Origin: Pseudomonadaceae bacterium
Lineage (GTDB): Bacteria; Pseudomonadota; Gammaproteobacteria; Pseudomonadales; Azotimanducaceae
Length of the DNA stretch: 64,000 bases
Reading direction: 5' to 3'
Assembly: GCA_024743175.1 (NCBI GenBank)
Contig: JANSXA010000005.1
Location: 62,001-126,000, forward strand
The first letter of the stretch is position 1. Each line of letters starts with the position of its first letter. Below the pieces are notes generated by a model that was given only the letters and a program-made list of their open reading frames with translations, did not search any database and was not told the origin of the DNA. Of this stretch, positions 17,390-27,347 are shown in pieces. The position numbers and the translations under genes are program-made.

Positions 17390-18231
17390 GTTTGGAAATT
17401 GTAGGTGATGTGAAGAGTTTTGCTGGGCGCCAGATCCGCTACAGACATCACTCACAACTGCTGAACTGCGACATGCACTTTTCGGTTTACCTGCCCCCAC
17501 AAGCCAATCAGGCTCCCGTGCCGGTATTGTATTGGCTCTCCGGCTTGACGTGCACCGATGAAAACTTTGTGCAGAAAGCCGGTGCGCAACAATGGGCAGC
17601 AGAGTACGGTATTGCTGTCATCGCACCAGATACCAGCCCCCGGGGCGATGACGTACCCGACGATCCAGAGGGCGCCTACGACTTTGGCCTGGGTGCGGGT
17701 TTTTACGTTGATGCCACGCAAGCCCCTTGGTCTGAGCATTACCGCATGTACAGCTACATCACCGAAGAGCTGCCTGCTCTGCTGGCGAGCATCGATCAGT
17801 TAGATGGCAGCCGCCAGAGCATCTCCGGCCATTCCATGGGCGGTCATGGCGCATTGATCATCGGGCTGCGCAACCCGGACAGGTTTCGCAGCATTTCCGC
17901 GTTTGCGCCGATCAGCAACCCGATTAATTGCCCCTGGGGACAAAAAGCCCTGGCGGGATATCTCGGACCGGACCCGGCCAGCTGGCGAGCCTTTGATGCC
18001 TGCGCGCTCCTCGAGGACAACGCGACGGCAAAGCCTATTCGCATTGATCAGGGAGATGCGGATGACTTCCTGGCTGAGCAACTTGCGCCGGATCAGTTCA
18101 TCCACCTGTGCAAACAACACGATGTGCCCCTCACCTATGAGTCGCAGCCGGGCTATGATCACAGCTACTTCTTTATTGCCAGTTTCATGCGGGAACATGT
18201 TCAGTTTCACGCGCACTATCTATATAGCTGA
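17386..18231 (+). CDS. fghA: S-formylglutathione hydrolase
   Basis: 281 aa, esterase-D-type alpha/beta hydrolase. YWLSGLTCTDENF (about 49-61), the nucleophile elbow GHSMGGHGAL with Ser150, DADDFL and GYDHSYFF with His259 complete the triad. The family splits S-formylglutathione to formate and glutathione in formaldehyde detoxification. No glutathione-dependent formaldehyde dehydrogenase (frmA) lies nearby; instead the start overlaps tctA by ATGA. This suggests that here it may act on an ester brought in by the transporter (inference). Confidence 0.9.
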   Translation: MSLEIVGDVKSFAGRQIRYRHHSQLLNCDMHFSVYLPPQANQAPVPVLYWLSGLTCTDENFVQKAGAQQWAAEYGIAVIAPDTSPRGDDVPDDPEGAYDFGLGAGFYVDATQAPWSEHYRMYSYITEELPALLASIDQLDGSRQSISGHSMGGHGALIIGLRNPDRFRSISAFAPISNPINCPWGQKALAGYLGPDPASWRAFDACALLEDNATAKPIRIDQGDADDFLAEQLAPDQFIHLCKQHDVPLTYESQPGYDHSYFFIASFMREHVQFHAHYLYS

Positions 18232-18327
18232 AACGTCTCTCGAGGAGCGACGGAATCTCGCCGCCACTGCGTACAATACAGAAGTATCGTTCACACCTTC
18301 ATCACGGCGGTGATCCAACAATTCCTG

Positions 18328-19707
18328 ATGTCCTTTCGTAGCCTGATCAACATCTGTCTCGTCCTCTGTACATGCAGTGCTTTAAGCGCCTGTGTGGCAC
18401 CGCGTAATGGTGGTCTGCAGGAAGTGTCAGACCTGCCGGAATCGTGGCCGGGGAATACCTCCAGCACAGAACCTGCACCGGCTGCCTGGCTGGCCACTTT
18501 TGAGGCGCCCTTTTTGACTGCAGCGGTCGATCAGGCGGTGAGGGAAAACTACAACCTCAAACAACAGGCCATTGCGGTTGAGCAGGCCCGAATTCAGGAA
18601 AAACTGGCGCGCGCAGATCGCCTGCCCAGCCTCAACCTGAGCCTCAGCGGACAAAGATTCCGACCACTGGGGGAAGTTGCCAGTATTTCCGAACAGGTTG
18701 ATATCAGCGCCACCGCCAGCTTTGAAATTGATCTCTGGGGTAAGCTCAGTGATCGCCAGCGCCAGGCACAGCTTAATCGGGCTGCCACCGAGGTGCGCTA
18801 CATATCAGCAGAACGCACGCTGGCTGCAAACGTGGTACGTGCAAGTTTCAACCTGATCTCTGCAAACCAGCTGCAGCAGGTTTTCAATCAGCGTCTGGAC
18901 AATCTGCAGCAAAGTCTGGACGTCATCGAGAAAGGCTATCGAAGTGGTTTAAACGAGGCCCTGGATGTTTACCTTGCTTTAAATACAGTCGAGCAGGAAC
19001 GGGCGAATGTCGCCAATCAACGCCAAATCAGCCTGGAAGCGCGCACTACGCTCGAGCTGTTATTGGCAGAGTATCCCAGTGCAGAAATAGCCATGAACCA
19101 GGCGCTTCCCGAACTACCCGTTCTGCCAGCTGTTGGACTACCCGCCGATCTGCTGCAACGCCGGCCAGATATTCAAGCTGCCTGGCTCGATTTGCTGGCT
19201 GCAGATGCAGAACTCGCCGTTGCCCATAAAAACCGTTTTCCCACGCTGGATCTCACCGGCAGTGTGCGGGATGCAGACTCTGCGGTCAGCCGTCTGCTCA
19301 ATGGTGGCCCGCTTGCCTTCTCTGCAGCTGCCAGCCTTTTTCAACCCCTGTTTCAGGGCGGCAGGTTAAAAGCGTTAGAAGAGCAAGCCGCACTTGTTGT
19401 GCAACAATTGGAACAGCGGTATCTGGATGTGGTTTTTACCAGCATTGCTGAAGTGACAAACGAGCTGAGCCGTTCTGCTACCCTGAACGATCGCTTCAAC
19501 GCCATTGTTCAGGCTGAGGTCAACGCCAGCACCGCCTTGACCCTCGCTTTTGACCAGTATCAGAAGGGCCTGGTGACATTCACAACCGTGCTGGATGCTC
19601 AGCGCCGGGCTTTCGATGCGCAAACTGCAGTTGTGCAGTTACGCAACCAACGTTTACAAACCCGGGTAGCTTTATTGCTGGCTTTAGGTGGACACTACCA
19701 GTCATGA
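18328..19707 (+). CDS. RND efflux outer-membrane lipoprotein (NodT family)
   Basis: 459 aa from ATG 18328; a GTG at 18310 in frame is an alternative. Lipobox ALSAC, then two repeats of the outer-membrane efflux protein domain. Helical periplasmic parts include LKQQAIAVEQARIQEKLARA and the conserved LLQRRPDIQAAWLDLLAADAEL. It is the TolC-like exit duct of the tripartite pump whose adaptor and pump genes follow. It overlaps the adaptor gene by ATGA. Confidence 0.92.
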   Translation: MSFRSLINICLVLCTCSALSACVAPRNGGLQEVSDLPESWPGNTSSTEPAPAAWLATFEAPFLTAAVDQAVRENYNLKQQAIAVEQARIQEKLARADRLPSLNLSLSGQRFRPLGEVASISEQVDISATASFEIDLWGKLSDRQRQAQLNRAATEVRYISAERTLAANVVRASFNLISANQLQQVFNQRLDNLQQSLDVIEKGYRSGLNEALDVYLALNTVEQERANVANQRQISLEARTTLELLLAEYPSAEIAMNQALPELPVLPAVGLPADLLQRRPDIQAAWLDLLAADAELAVAHKNRFPTLDLTGSVRDADSAVSRLLNGGPLAFSAAASLFQPLFQGGRLKALEEQAALVVQQLEQRYLDVVFTSIAEVTNELSRSATLNDRFNAIVQAEVNASTALTLAFDQYQKGLVTFTTVLDAQRRAFDAQTAVVQLRNQRLQTRVALLLALGGHYQS

Positions 19708-20933
19708 TTAAAAAAGTTTTTGTGCCGCTTGTCATCCTGATTGTACTTGTTGGCGCTGGCAGTCTGATCCTGAGCAACCCTCCCAGCGTACAGCGCGGCG
19801 GACCACCTGCCGGGCCACAAACAGTTGTAGAGGTCATGCCAGTGGCCAGCCGCGATTATCAGATCAATGTCAGCAGTTATGGCACGGTGCAGCCACGCAC
19901 ACGCTCTATTCTGGTCGCTCAGGTTCGCGGTCAGATCGTAGATATTGAGTCGGATTTCCGCGCCGGTGGCTTTTTTGATGCTGGTGATACGCTACTGACC
20001 ATCGACCCACGTGATTATGAGGCAGACGTGCAGATTGCACAGGCGACGCTGATGGATGCATTGCAGGCCCAGGCCCAGGAAGAGGCGCGGGTTGAACAGG
20101 CCCTGCAGGACTGGCAACGTCTTGGCCAGCCGGGAGAAGAACCTTCTGACCTGGTGCTGCGGCGGCCGCAGCTGCAGGCGGCCAGAGCTCGGGTCAGCTC
20201 CGCACAATCAGCGCTGACAAAGTCCAAACTCGACCTTGAACGTACCAGAATTACCGCGCCGTTTTCCGGCAGGGTGCTCAAGCAAATGGTCGACCTGGGT
20301 CAGGTGGTCACCGTTGGCGCACAGCTTGCGGAAGTATTTGCGACGGACTATGTCGAAATCAGGTTGCCTATCCGCAATGCCGATCTTGAGTTTGTGGAAC
20401 TGCCGGAGAACCAGAACAGCGTCACCCCGTTTGTAGAAATCAAATCAAATCTGGGTGGCGAGACGACCTGGCAGGGAGAAGTCATACGCACCGAAGGTGC
20501 CATCGATGCGGTTGCCCGCCAGCTACACGTGGTGGCACAGATCAATGATCCTTTTGGTACGGCTAACCCCGTAGACAAACCCCTCAAAATAGGTGAATAC
20601 GTGACTGCTGAAATTGGCGGCAAACTTCTGCAGGATGTGATTGTTATCCCTGGCAACACCATCTATCAGAACAGCTATGTTTATGTGGTTGAGGACGGAT
20701 TGCTGCAGCGGCGCGATGTCACCATTGCCTGGCAGAACGGTGTTGATGCCGTAATTGAACAGGGTTTGACCGCTGATGAGTTACTGGTCACAACCCCGCT
20801 GGGGCAAATCACTTCCGGCACAGCGGTACGTATAGCTGGTGAGCAGGCAGCGCCGCGCGTTGCACGCACCGGACCCGCACCATCCAATCCCGGACAATCC
20901 AATCCCCCACAAACCAGCGGAGCAGCCAATTGA
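19704..20933 (+). CDS. RND efflux periplasmic adaptor (HlyD/AcrA family)
   Basis: 409 aa. One N-terminal membrane or signal segment, then the biotinyl-lipoyl half motifs (YGTVQPRTRSILVAQVRGQI and RITAPFSGRVLKQ), with a helical hairpin between them (about residues 110-180). The tail is rich in Pro, Gly and Ser. It links the inner-membrane pump with the outer-membrane duct. The stop overlaps the start of the pump gene. Confidence 0.93.
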   Translation: MIKKVFVPLVILIVLVGAGSLILSNPPSVQRGGPPAGPQTVVEVMPVASRDYQINVSSYGTVQPRTRSILVAQVRGQIVDIESDFRAGGFFDAGDTLLTIDPRDYEADVQIAQATLMDALQAQAQEEARVEQALQDWQRLGQPGEEPSDLVLRRPQLQAARARVSSAQSALTKSKLDLERTRITAPFSGRVLKQMVDLGQVVTVGAQLAEVFATDYVEIRLPIRNADLEFVELPENQNSVTPFVEIKSNLGGETTWQGEVIRTEGAIDAVARQLHVVAQINDPFGTANPVDKPLKIGEYVTAEIGGKLLQDVIVIPGNTIYQNSYVYVVEDGLLQRRDVTIAWQNGVDAVIEQGLTADELLVTTPLGQITSGTAVRIAGEQAAPRVARTGPAPSNPGQSNPPQTSGAAN

Positions 20934-23900
20934 TCGCCTGGTTTGCGCGCAACGATGTTGCTGCGAACCTGTTAATGATTACCGTGCTGCTGCTGGGTGG
21001 CTATTCGCTCCTGTACGGCACTGCTGTTGAGATATTTCCCAGCACCGAGCCTGAAACTATCCGCATCCAGGTACCTCTGCGTGGGGCGACACCGGAAGAC
21101 GCCGAACTGGGCCTGGCTGTACGCATTGAAGAAGCGATAGAAGGTCTGGACGGGGTTAAACGACTGACCAGCATCTCCGTTGAAGGTAGTTCAAGCGTAT
21201 GGATAGAAGTCGACGAAGACGCTGACCCCCGCGTTGTTCTGGACGAGGTAAAAACCCGGGTTGATGCGATCAACACCTTCCCCGCGGAGGCAGAAAACCC
21301 CGTTATCAGTCTCGCGCAGCGTAGCTGGGGTGTTATCACGGTGGTTATCGCCGGTGACCTCAGCGAAGCAGAGATACGAACTTATGCTGAACGTGTGCGC
21401 GATGATCTGTTACGCCTGGAGGGCATCAGTCAGGTATCCCTGGATGCGGTACGGCGCTACGAAATCGCGATCGAAGCCTCACAGGACCGCTTGCGTGAAT
21501 ACAACCTGACATTGGCACAGCTTGCGGCAGCCATTCGTGCCAGCTCCATCGATCTGTCAGCCGGTAATGTCAGGACCCAGGGCGGCGACGTGTTAATCCG
21601 TTCCAAAGGCCAGGCTTATCGCCGTTCAGATTTCGAAAACATCGTTGTCAAAACCAACGAAGATGGCAGCATCATACGCATTGGCGATGTTGCGCAAGTC
21701 GAAGACGGCTTTCAGGAAGATGCCATAAAGACCCTGTTCGATGGGGAATATGCCGCCATGGTGGACGTCGAACGGGTCGGCAATGAAAGCGCTCTGCAGG
21801 TGGCAGATGCAGTAAAGAACTACATTGCCACCAAACAGGACAGTCTACCGGTGGGACTTTCCTTGCAATACTGGGACGATGATGCACAGCAACTGAAAAA
21901 CCGCCTGGGGGTGCTGGGCTCAAGTGCCTTGCAGGGTACATTTCTGGTGATAGGCCTGCTCGCTCTGTTCCTGCGACCGAAGATTGCGATATGGGTGTTT
22001 GTTGGTATCCCTATCGCATTTATCGGCGCGTTCTCGTTGATGAACGTTTTTGGCATTACTCTGAATCTGATGAGCGCTTTCGGCTTTATTGTCGTTCTGG
22101 GTATTGTAGTCGACGATGCCATTGTCACCGGTGAGAGTGTTTACCGGCGCCTGAAAATGGGTGAGTCCGGCCTTGAGGCTTCAGTCAACGGCACTAACGA
22201 TGTTGCCGTACCGGTGACTTTTGGCGTCTTTACCACCATGGTTGCTTTTCTGCCGTTAACGTTCATTGAGGGACGCTTTGGCACAATTATGGGTCCAGTA
22301 GCCGCAGTTGTTATCGCGGTGCTGGCATTTTCTCTGATCGAGTCCAAACTTGTGTTGCCCGCACACCTTAAAAATATGGGCGAAGGCTTTGATAACGAAA
22401 AGCCCAACCGCTTTTCAAAGTGGCAGCAGTCGTTTGCTGACGGTTTTGAAGAAAAGATTCTGCTGTACTACCGACCTGCGCTTGCGTTTCTCACCCAACA
22501 TCGTTACGCCACTCTGGCCAGCTTCATCGGGGTTCTATTTGTGGTGCTGACACTTATATTCAGCGGCTGGACACGATTCACTTTTATGCCTTCTATTCAG
22601 GGTGAAACCGCAACTGCCCAGTTGACCATGCCCGTGGGTACGCAATTCTCCGTCACTGACCGGTATGTTGACCGCATGTTTACTGCCGCTAAGAAACTGC
22701 AGGAGCAATACATTGACCCGGACACGGGTGAAAGTGTTGTCAAACATATTCTGTCCAGCACGGGGTCTCAGCGAGGGTCATCCGGCTCTCAATATGGACG
22801 TGTTCAGTTCGAATTGGTTCCGCCGGAAAAAAGGACGATTTCAGTCACTACCAATGAACTGATTGGCCAATGGCGCAAGCTGATTGGACCGGTTCCAGGG
22901 GCAGAATCGTTAACGTTCCGCGCAAACTTTTTCCGCGTTGGTGACCCGATTGATATTCAACTCAGCGGTAACGACCTTGATACGCTGGCCAGCGCGGCAG
23001 ATCAGATCAAAACTCATCTGGACACCTACCCAACCGTATACGAAATTGCAGACACGCTGTCTGATGGCAAAGAAGAGTTACGTATCGAGGTGAAACCACA
23101 GGGTTTTGTGCTGGGCTTGACCCGCAATGAAATTGTCGGCCAGGTCAGTCAGGCGTTCCGGGGCTTTGAGGCACAGCGTATTCAGCGTGGCCGCGATGAT
23201 ATACGCGTGCTGGTGCGACTGCCTGCCGAGGAACGTGCGGACTTTGCAACCCTCGACGAAATGCTGATTAGAGCACCCACGGGGCAGGAAGTGCCGCTCT
23301 CGCACGTTGCCTCATTAGAACCCGGCAAAGGACCGCAGCAGATTAAACGTATCGATCGCTACCGCACCGTCAACATCACCGCGGAAGTGGAAAAAGCAAA
23401 TACCAACATGACTGTGCTGCAGAGCGAAGTGGCCGCGTTTGTGGACCAGCTGCTGCTGCAGTATCCGGGCATCAGCTACCAGATGGAAGGTGAAGCCAGA
23501 GAACAACGTGAATCATTTGGCAGCCTGCAAAGTGCAATCTTCATCGTTCTGTTTGCCATCTACTGCATGTTGGCGCTGCCGCTGAAATCTTACACCCAGC
23601 CACTGGTCGTGATGTCGGTGATTCCTTTTGGTCTCATCGGTTCCGTGGCGGGTCACTGGTTCATGGGCTACACCCTGTCGATGCTCAGTATCATGGGTAT
23701 CCTTGCGTTAAGTGGTGTTGTGGTGAATGACTCGCTGGTGTTAGTAGATGCAGTAAATAAACAGAAGAAACAGGGTGTGCGGTTAAGCGAAGCGGTGTTG
23801 AATGCTGGCGTAATACGCTTTCGGCCCATCATCCTGACGTCTCTCACCACCTTTTTTGGTCTGATGCCACTACTGCTGGAGAAATCGACGACCGCTCAGT

Positions 23901-24061
23901 TCCTTATCCCGATGGGCATCTCTCTCGGCTTCGGCATTCTGTTTGCCACCGCAATCACGCTGATCCTGGTTCCGGTTAACATACTGATTGGCAACGACAT
24001 CCGTAGATTTTTTTCCAGCAAAGCTGCCGAAACTGTTGCGGACGATCCGGTTACGACCTGA
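20930..24061 (+). CDS. RND efflux permease (AcrB/MexB-type family)
   Basis: 1043 aa from a TTG start at 20930 that overlaps the adaptor stop (TTGA); GCGGAG upstream serves as ribosome site. Twelve membrane spans and two large periplasmic loops, full RND length. The proton-relay region is visible in VVLGIVVDDAIVTGESVYRR in the first half. Its second half has ALSGVVVNDSLVLVDAVNKQ. The protein pumps out drugs, lipophilic toxins or metabolites by proton exchange; the sequence does not tell which. No local regulator gene is present. Confidence 0.95.
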   Translation: MIAWFARNDVAANLLMITVLLLGGYSLLYGTAVEIFPSTEPETIRIQVPLRGATPEDAELGLAVRIEEAIEGLDGVKRLTSISVEGSSSVWIEVDEDADPRVVLDEVKTRVDAINTFPAEAENPVISLAQRSWGVITVVIAGDLSEAEIRTYAERVRDDLLRLEGISQVSLDAVRRYEIAIEASQDRLREYNLTLAQLAAAIRASSIDLSAGNVRTQGGDVLIRSKGQAYRRSDFENIVVKTNEDGSIIRIGDVAQVEDGFQEDAIKTLFDGEYAAMVDVERVGNESALQVADAVKNYIATKQDSLPVGLSLQYWDDDAQQLKNRLGVLGSSALQGTFLVIGLLALFLRPKIAIWVFVGIPIAFIGAFSLMNVFGITLNLMSAFGFIVVLGIVVDDAIVTGESVYRRLKMGESGLEASVNGTNDVAVPVTFGVFTTMVAFLPLTFIEGRFGTIMGPVAAVVIAVLAFSLIESKLVLPAHLKNMGEGFDNEKPNRFSKWQQSFADGFEEKILLYYRPALAFLTQHRYATLASFIGVLFVVLTLIFSGWTRFTFMPSIQGETATAQLTMPVGTQFSVTDRYVDRMFTAAKKLQEQYIDPDTGESVVKHILSSTGSQRGSSGSQYGRVQFELVPPEKRTISVTTNELIGQWRKLIGPVPGAESLTFRANFFRVGDPIDIQLSGNDLDTLASAADQIKTHLDTYPTVYEIADTLSDGKEELRIEVKPQGFVLGLTRNEIVGQVSQAFRGFEAQRIQRGRDDIRVLVRLPAEERADFATLDEMLIRAPTGQEVPLSHVASLEPGKGPQQIKRIDRYRTVNITAEVEKANTNMTVLQSEVAAFVDQLLLQYPGISYQMEGEAREQRESFGSLQSAIFIVLFAIYCMLALPLKSYTQPLVVMSVIPFGLIGSVAGHWFMGYTLSMLSIMGILALSGVVVNDSLVLVDAVNKQKKQGVRLSEAVLNAGVIRFRPIILTSLTTFFGLMPLLLEKSTTAQFLIPMGISLGFGILFATAITLILVPVNILIGNDIRRFFSSKAAETVADDPVTT

Positions 24062-25762
24062 TCACACAGAAGCGTTATGCGTCTGCCGCCACGATCGATC
24101 ACACCACAGACAAGCCAGTGTTGCGATGGTCAGCACCACAGCAGTCCAGCCCCAGAAACCCGCCGTTAAGCCACCCACCAGGCCAATGGGAGAAAACAGA
24201 AGATAGGACACCACAATGGCGGCAAACAGTATGATCGCCGTCGGCCGGGCAAATCGCCAGGGCGTCATATCGACAACGCTACGACTGGGATACTGCCAGG
24301 CTTGTGCTGGATAAAGCGCACCGAGTAACAACATGATCGACACTTCTACAACAAACAGAATCGCATAGATGTGGATGAAGCTGATGCTCAGATCAAACAC
24401 AAACTGCAGCAGTCCATAGGCCACAAGGTGGAACACAACCACTACTTTGGCTGCTATTGCCGGCACTCGCCTGGTGAACAACCCAACCAACACCAGCGTG
24501 ATTATGGGGATATTGTAGAAGCCGGTGAACACGCGAATAACCTGCCACAGTCCTTCCGGTGCGTATTGCAAAAGCGGCGCAGCTGCAAACGAGAACAGCG
24601 CAATGACGATACTCGCCACCTTTGCTATACGAATCAGCTGTTCGTCACTGTAATGCTTTTTCCTCAGCGGCTGATAAATATCCAGACAGAACAGAGTGGC
24701 GGCGCTGTTTAACAGAGAGTTAAACGAACTGAAGACCGCACCAAGCAGAACTGCCAGAAAGAACCCACCCAGGTAAACCGGCAGAACATCTGCCACTAAC
24801 GCAGGATACGCCAGATCAATTGTTTTCAGCTCACCCGCATACAGATGATAGGCAATGATGCCCGGCAACATCATGAAGTAAGGTACCAACAGCTTGAAAA
24901 AACCTGAAAAGAGCACGCCTTTCTGGCCCTGGGCCAGGCTTTGCGCTCCCAGTGTGCGCTGAATAACATATTGATTAGTACCCCAGTAGAACAGATTGGC
25001 CAGTATCATGCCGGTAAACAAAGTTCCAAACGGCACAGGGTCTTCACTGCTACCAATGGCATTGAGTTTTTCGGTATCTACCGTCAGCACTGTTTCCAGG
25101 CCCGCCATAGCGCTGCCGTTGCCCAGTGCAATCAGACCAAACACTGGCACCAGCGTGCCGACAATCAGCAAACCAATACCATTAATTGTGTCCGAAACTG
25201 CAACAGCACGCAGACCACCAAATACAGCGTAACAGGCACCCACCACACCAATGACACCAATAGTCAGCAACAATGCAGTTTCAAAGCCAACGTTTAAGAG
25301 TGTTGGCACGTCAAACAGCCGCAGTACAGCCAGCGAGCCTGAATACAGAATCGAAGGGATAGTGATCAAGCCGTATCCGAGCAGAAACAGCAGTGCAGAG
25401 AGTCGCCTGACTCCGGGGTCAAATCGATCTTCCAGAAACTGCGGCAACGTTGTAAACGCACCACTGAGATACCGCGGCAGGAACACCAGGGCCATGACAA
25501 TAATCGCAACACCTGCAGTGATCTCCCAGGCCATTGCTGTCATGTTGAACCCATACGCTGACCCATTTAAGCCAATCAGTTGCTCCGCAGACAGATTGGT
25601 CAGCAGCAGAGAACCAGCAATGAAAGTGCCCGTTAAACCGCGCCCGGCAAGAAAATAGCCATCTCGGGTGGAGACCTCACCCCGGGTTTTCAGATACGAG
25701 ATCCATGCCACCAGCCCCATGAAGGCCAGGCATGTTGACAAAGTAAACAACACACCTTGCAT
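24062..25762 (-). CDS. sodium:solute symporter (SSS/SLC5 family)
   Basis: 566 aa with about 14 membrane spans. Family marks are RDGYFLAGRGLTGTFIAGSLL near the N-terminus and SLLLTNLSAEQLIGLNGSAY, as in vSGLT-like sugar symporters. It starts 35 bases after the stop of the sulfatase in the same direction, with AGGTGGA upstream, so both are probably on one message. Uptake of a sugar or another product released by the sulfatase is a reasonable inference. It abuts the RND permease gene tail to tail with no spare base. Confidence 0.9.
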   Translation of the reverse strand: MQGVLFTLSTCLAFMGLVAWISYLKTRGEVSTRDGYFLAGRGLTGTFIAGSLLLTNLSAEQLIGLNGSAYGFNMTAMAWEITAGVAIIVMALVFLPRYLSGAFTTLPQFLEDRFDPGVRRLSALLFLLGYGLITIPSILYSGSLAVLRLFDVPTLLNVGFETALLLTIGVIGVVGACYAVFGGLRAVAVSDTINGIGLLIVGTLVPVFGLIALGNGSAMAGLETVLTVDTEKLNAIGSSEDPVPFGTLFTGMILANLFYWGTNQYVIQRTLGAQSLAQGQKGVLFSGFFKLLVPYFMMLPGIIAYHLYAGELKTIDLAYPALVADVLPVYLGGFFLAVLLGAVFSSFNSLLNSAATLFCLDIYQPLRKKHYSDEQLIRIAKVASIVIALFSFAAAPLLQYAPEGLWQVIRVFTGFYNIPIITLVLVGLFTRRVPAIAAKVVVVFHLVAYGLLQFVFDLSISFIHIYAILFVVEVSIMLLLGALYPAQAWQYPSRSVVDMTPWRFARPTAIILFAAIVVSYLLFSPIGLVGGLTAGFWGWTAVVLTIATLACLWCDRSWRQTHNASV

Positions 25763-25797
25763 CAGAGTTCCACCTGGCAGCTACACAGAGTGATGAG

Positions 25798-27252
25798 TCA
25801 GCCCCATTTTGCTTCCAACGCTGCCGCTACCGTTTCACGACCCGTTGCTCGCAGGCGGGCAAGATACTCAGGCAGCTTTCCGCGTACATGATAGGGACCG
25901 CCTTCAGCCATGACGTTGTCATGAGGATCACCGCCGCGCGCAGCATCAACCAGATTCACAGACAACCAGTCCGCAAGAATCTGTTGTCCCTGGGCCAGGG
26001 TTACACCGTCCTGTGTCGCCAGATTCTCTAGCTGGTGCGGATCACTGACAACATTAAACAGCTGGTGCTCGGGATACAGATGGTAGGCATCATGCCGGGT
26101 GTGCAAATAAAGCCAGTCATCAAAACGCACCCCTCGCTGGCACGCCCAGGCGGCCTGGGACACAACCAGCGATTCCCGACCTTTGTCATCACCGCCAAGC
26201 AGAGAGGCAGCAAAACTCTCGCCATCCCAGGACTCAGGCACCTTCTGGTCCAGCAGTTCCAACAGAGTAGCCGACACATCAACCTGATAGTGTTTTGCCC
26301 TGTATTGCCCAACCGGAACCTTATCCGGCCAGTGCAGGATCAGCGGAACACGTGTGGTGATCTGATCAGCTGTCTGATGATCCCCATAGACATTAAGTTC
26401 ACCCAGGGTTTCACCATGATCTGAACTGATCATGACAACAGTGTCCTGATCAATATCCAGATCAGCCAGTAAATTCAGCAACCGGCCTACATACTCATCA
26501 GACATCAGCACGCCGGTGTCATAACCGTCAAACATCTGCCGGACAGCTTTCATATCAGGAACATCCTGAGGCTGGCGAGGAAAAATCTCCCGCAACCTGT
26601 CTCTGGGTGCAAAGCCGTTACTTTCCTGGGCGCTGTGCGGGCCGCAGCCGGCCCAGTGTTCCGCGCGCACAGACTCGGTCAGCCATACTGGCAGCGGCGA
26701 TTCTGCAAACGGGTCGCCATAATCTGCCGGTGCACGATAGGGTGTGTGCGGGTCCCACATGTGAACGTGCATGTACCAGTTATCCCCTCGCCCATTTCGC
26801 TGCAACCAGTCACTGGCAATGTCATAAACTTCGTCGGCAGTCTCCAGGCCATATTTGCCGACGTTGAAGGCTTCATCAAGACCCGCATACCAGTGAAAAG
26901 CTGAATGACGCTGTGCAAAAGAACTGACGCTGACCGTACGCAGTCCCGCCCGTTTCAGCTGACTCGGAAAACTGTTGATCTGTAACGCTGACCAGAATTC
27001 GCGTCCGGCGCCTTCCAGAACAGGGTCTGCGTCAGTACCTCCATGATTAACAACACCATTGTGTATACCAAAACGACCGGTTAACAGCGCAGTTCGGCTG
27101 GGCAGGCAGGGCACGTCCGAGGCATGAACGTTATGCATCAACGCACTGTCTTGCGCCAGCTTGTCGATATTCGGACTGGTATTTCGATGATAGCCGTAAC
27201 AGCCCAGATGATCTGGTCGCAATGTATCGATATCGATGTACAAAATACGCAT
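25798..27252 (-). CDS. type I sulfatase
   Basis: 484 aa. The sulfatase signature CLPSRTALLTGR begins at Cys49, the residue turned into formylglycine by a maturation enzyme. Metal ligands come from YIDIDTLRPDHLG at the N-terminus and SSDHGETLGE in the middle. No signal peptide is evident, so a cytoplasmic location is suggested. It is divergent from the GH3 glucosidase and upstream of the symporter. Substrate unknown; a sulfated sugar or glycoside fits its neighbours. No formylglycine-generating enzyme is encoded in the window. Confidence 0.9.
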   Translation of the reverse strand: MRILYIDIDTLRPDHLGCYGYHRNTSPNIDKLAQDSALMHNVHASDVPCLPSRTALLTGRFGIHNGVVNHGGTDADPVLEGAGREFWSALQINSFPSQLKRAGLRTVSVSSFAQRHSAFHWYAGLDEAFNVGKYGLETADEVYDIASDWLQRNGRGDNWYMHVHMWDPHTPYRAPADYGDPFAESPLPVWLTESVRAEHWAGCGPHSAQESNGFAPRDRLREIFPRQPQDVPDMKAVRQMFDGYDTGVLMSDEYVGRLLNLLADLDIDQDTVVMISSDHGETLGELNVYGDHQTADQITTRVPLILHWPDKVPVGQYRAKHYQVDVSATLLELLDQKVPESWDGESFAASLLGGDDKGRESLVVSQAAWACQRGVRFDDWLYLHTRHDAYHLYPEHQLFNVVSDPHQLENLATQDGVTLAQGQQILADWLSVNLVDAARGGDPHDNVMAEGGPYHVRGKLPEYLARLRATGRETVAAALEAKWG

Positions 27253-27347
27253 GGCCTGCCCTTCTCCCTATGCAATCCCTCTATCCCAGGGGCATTCTAC
27301 TATCGCTTTTGCCATACTGCGCGCCTGGTGTTTGAAGGAAACAGAAC

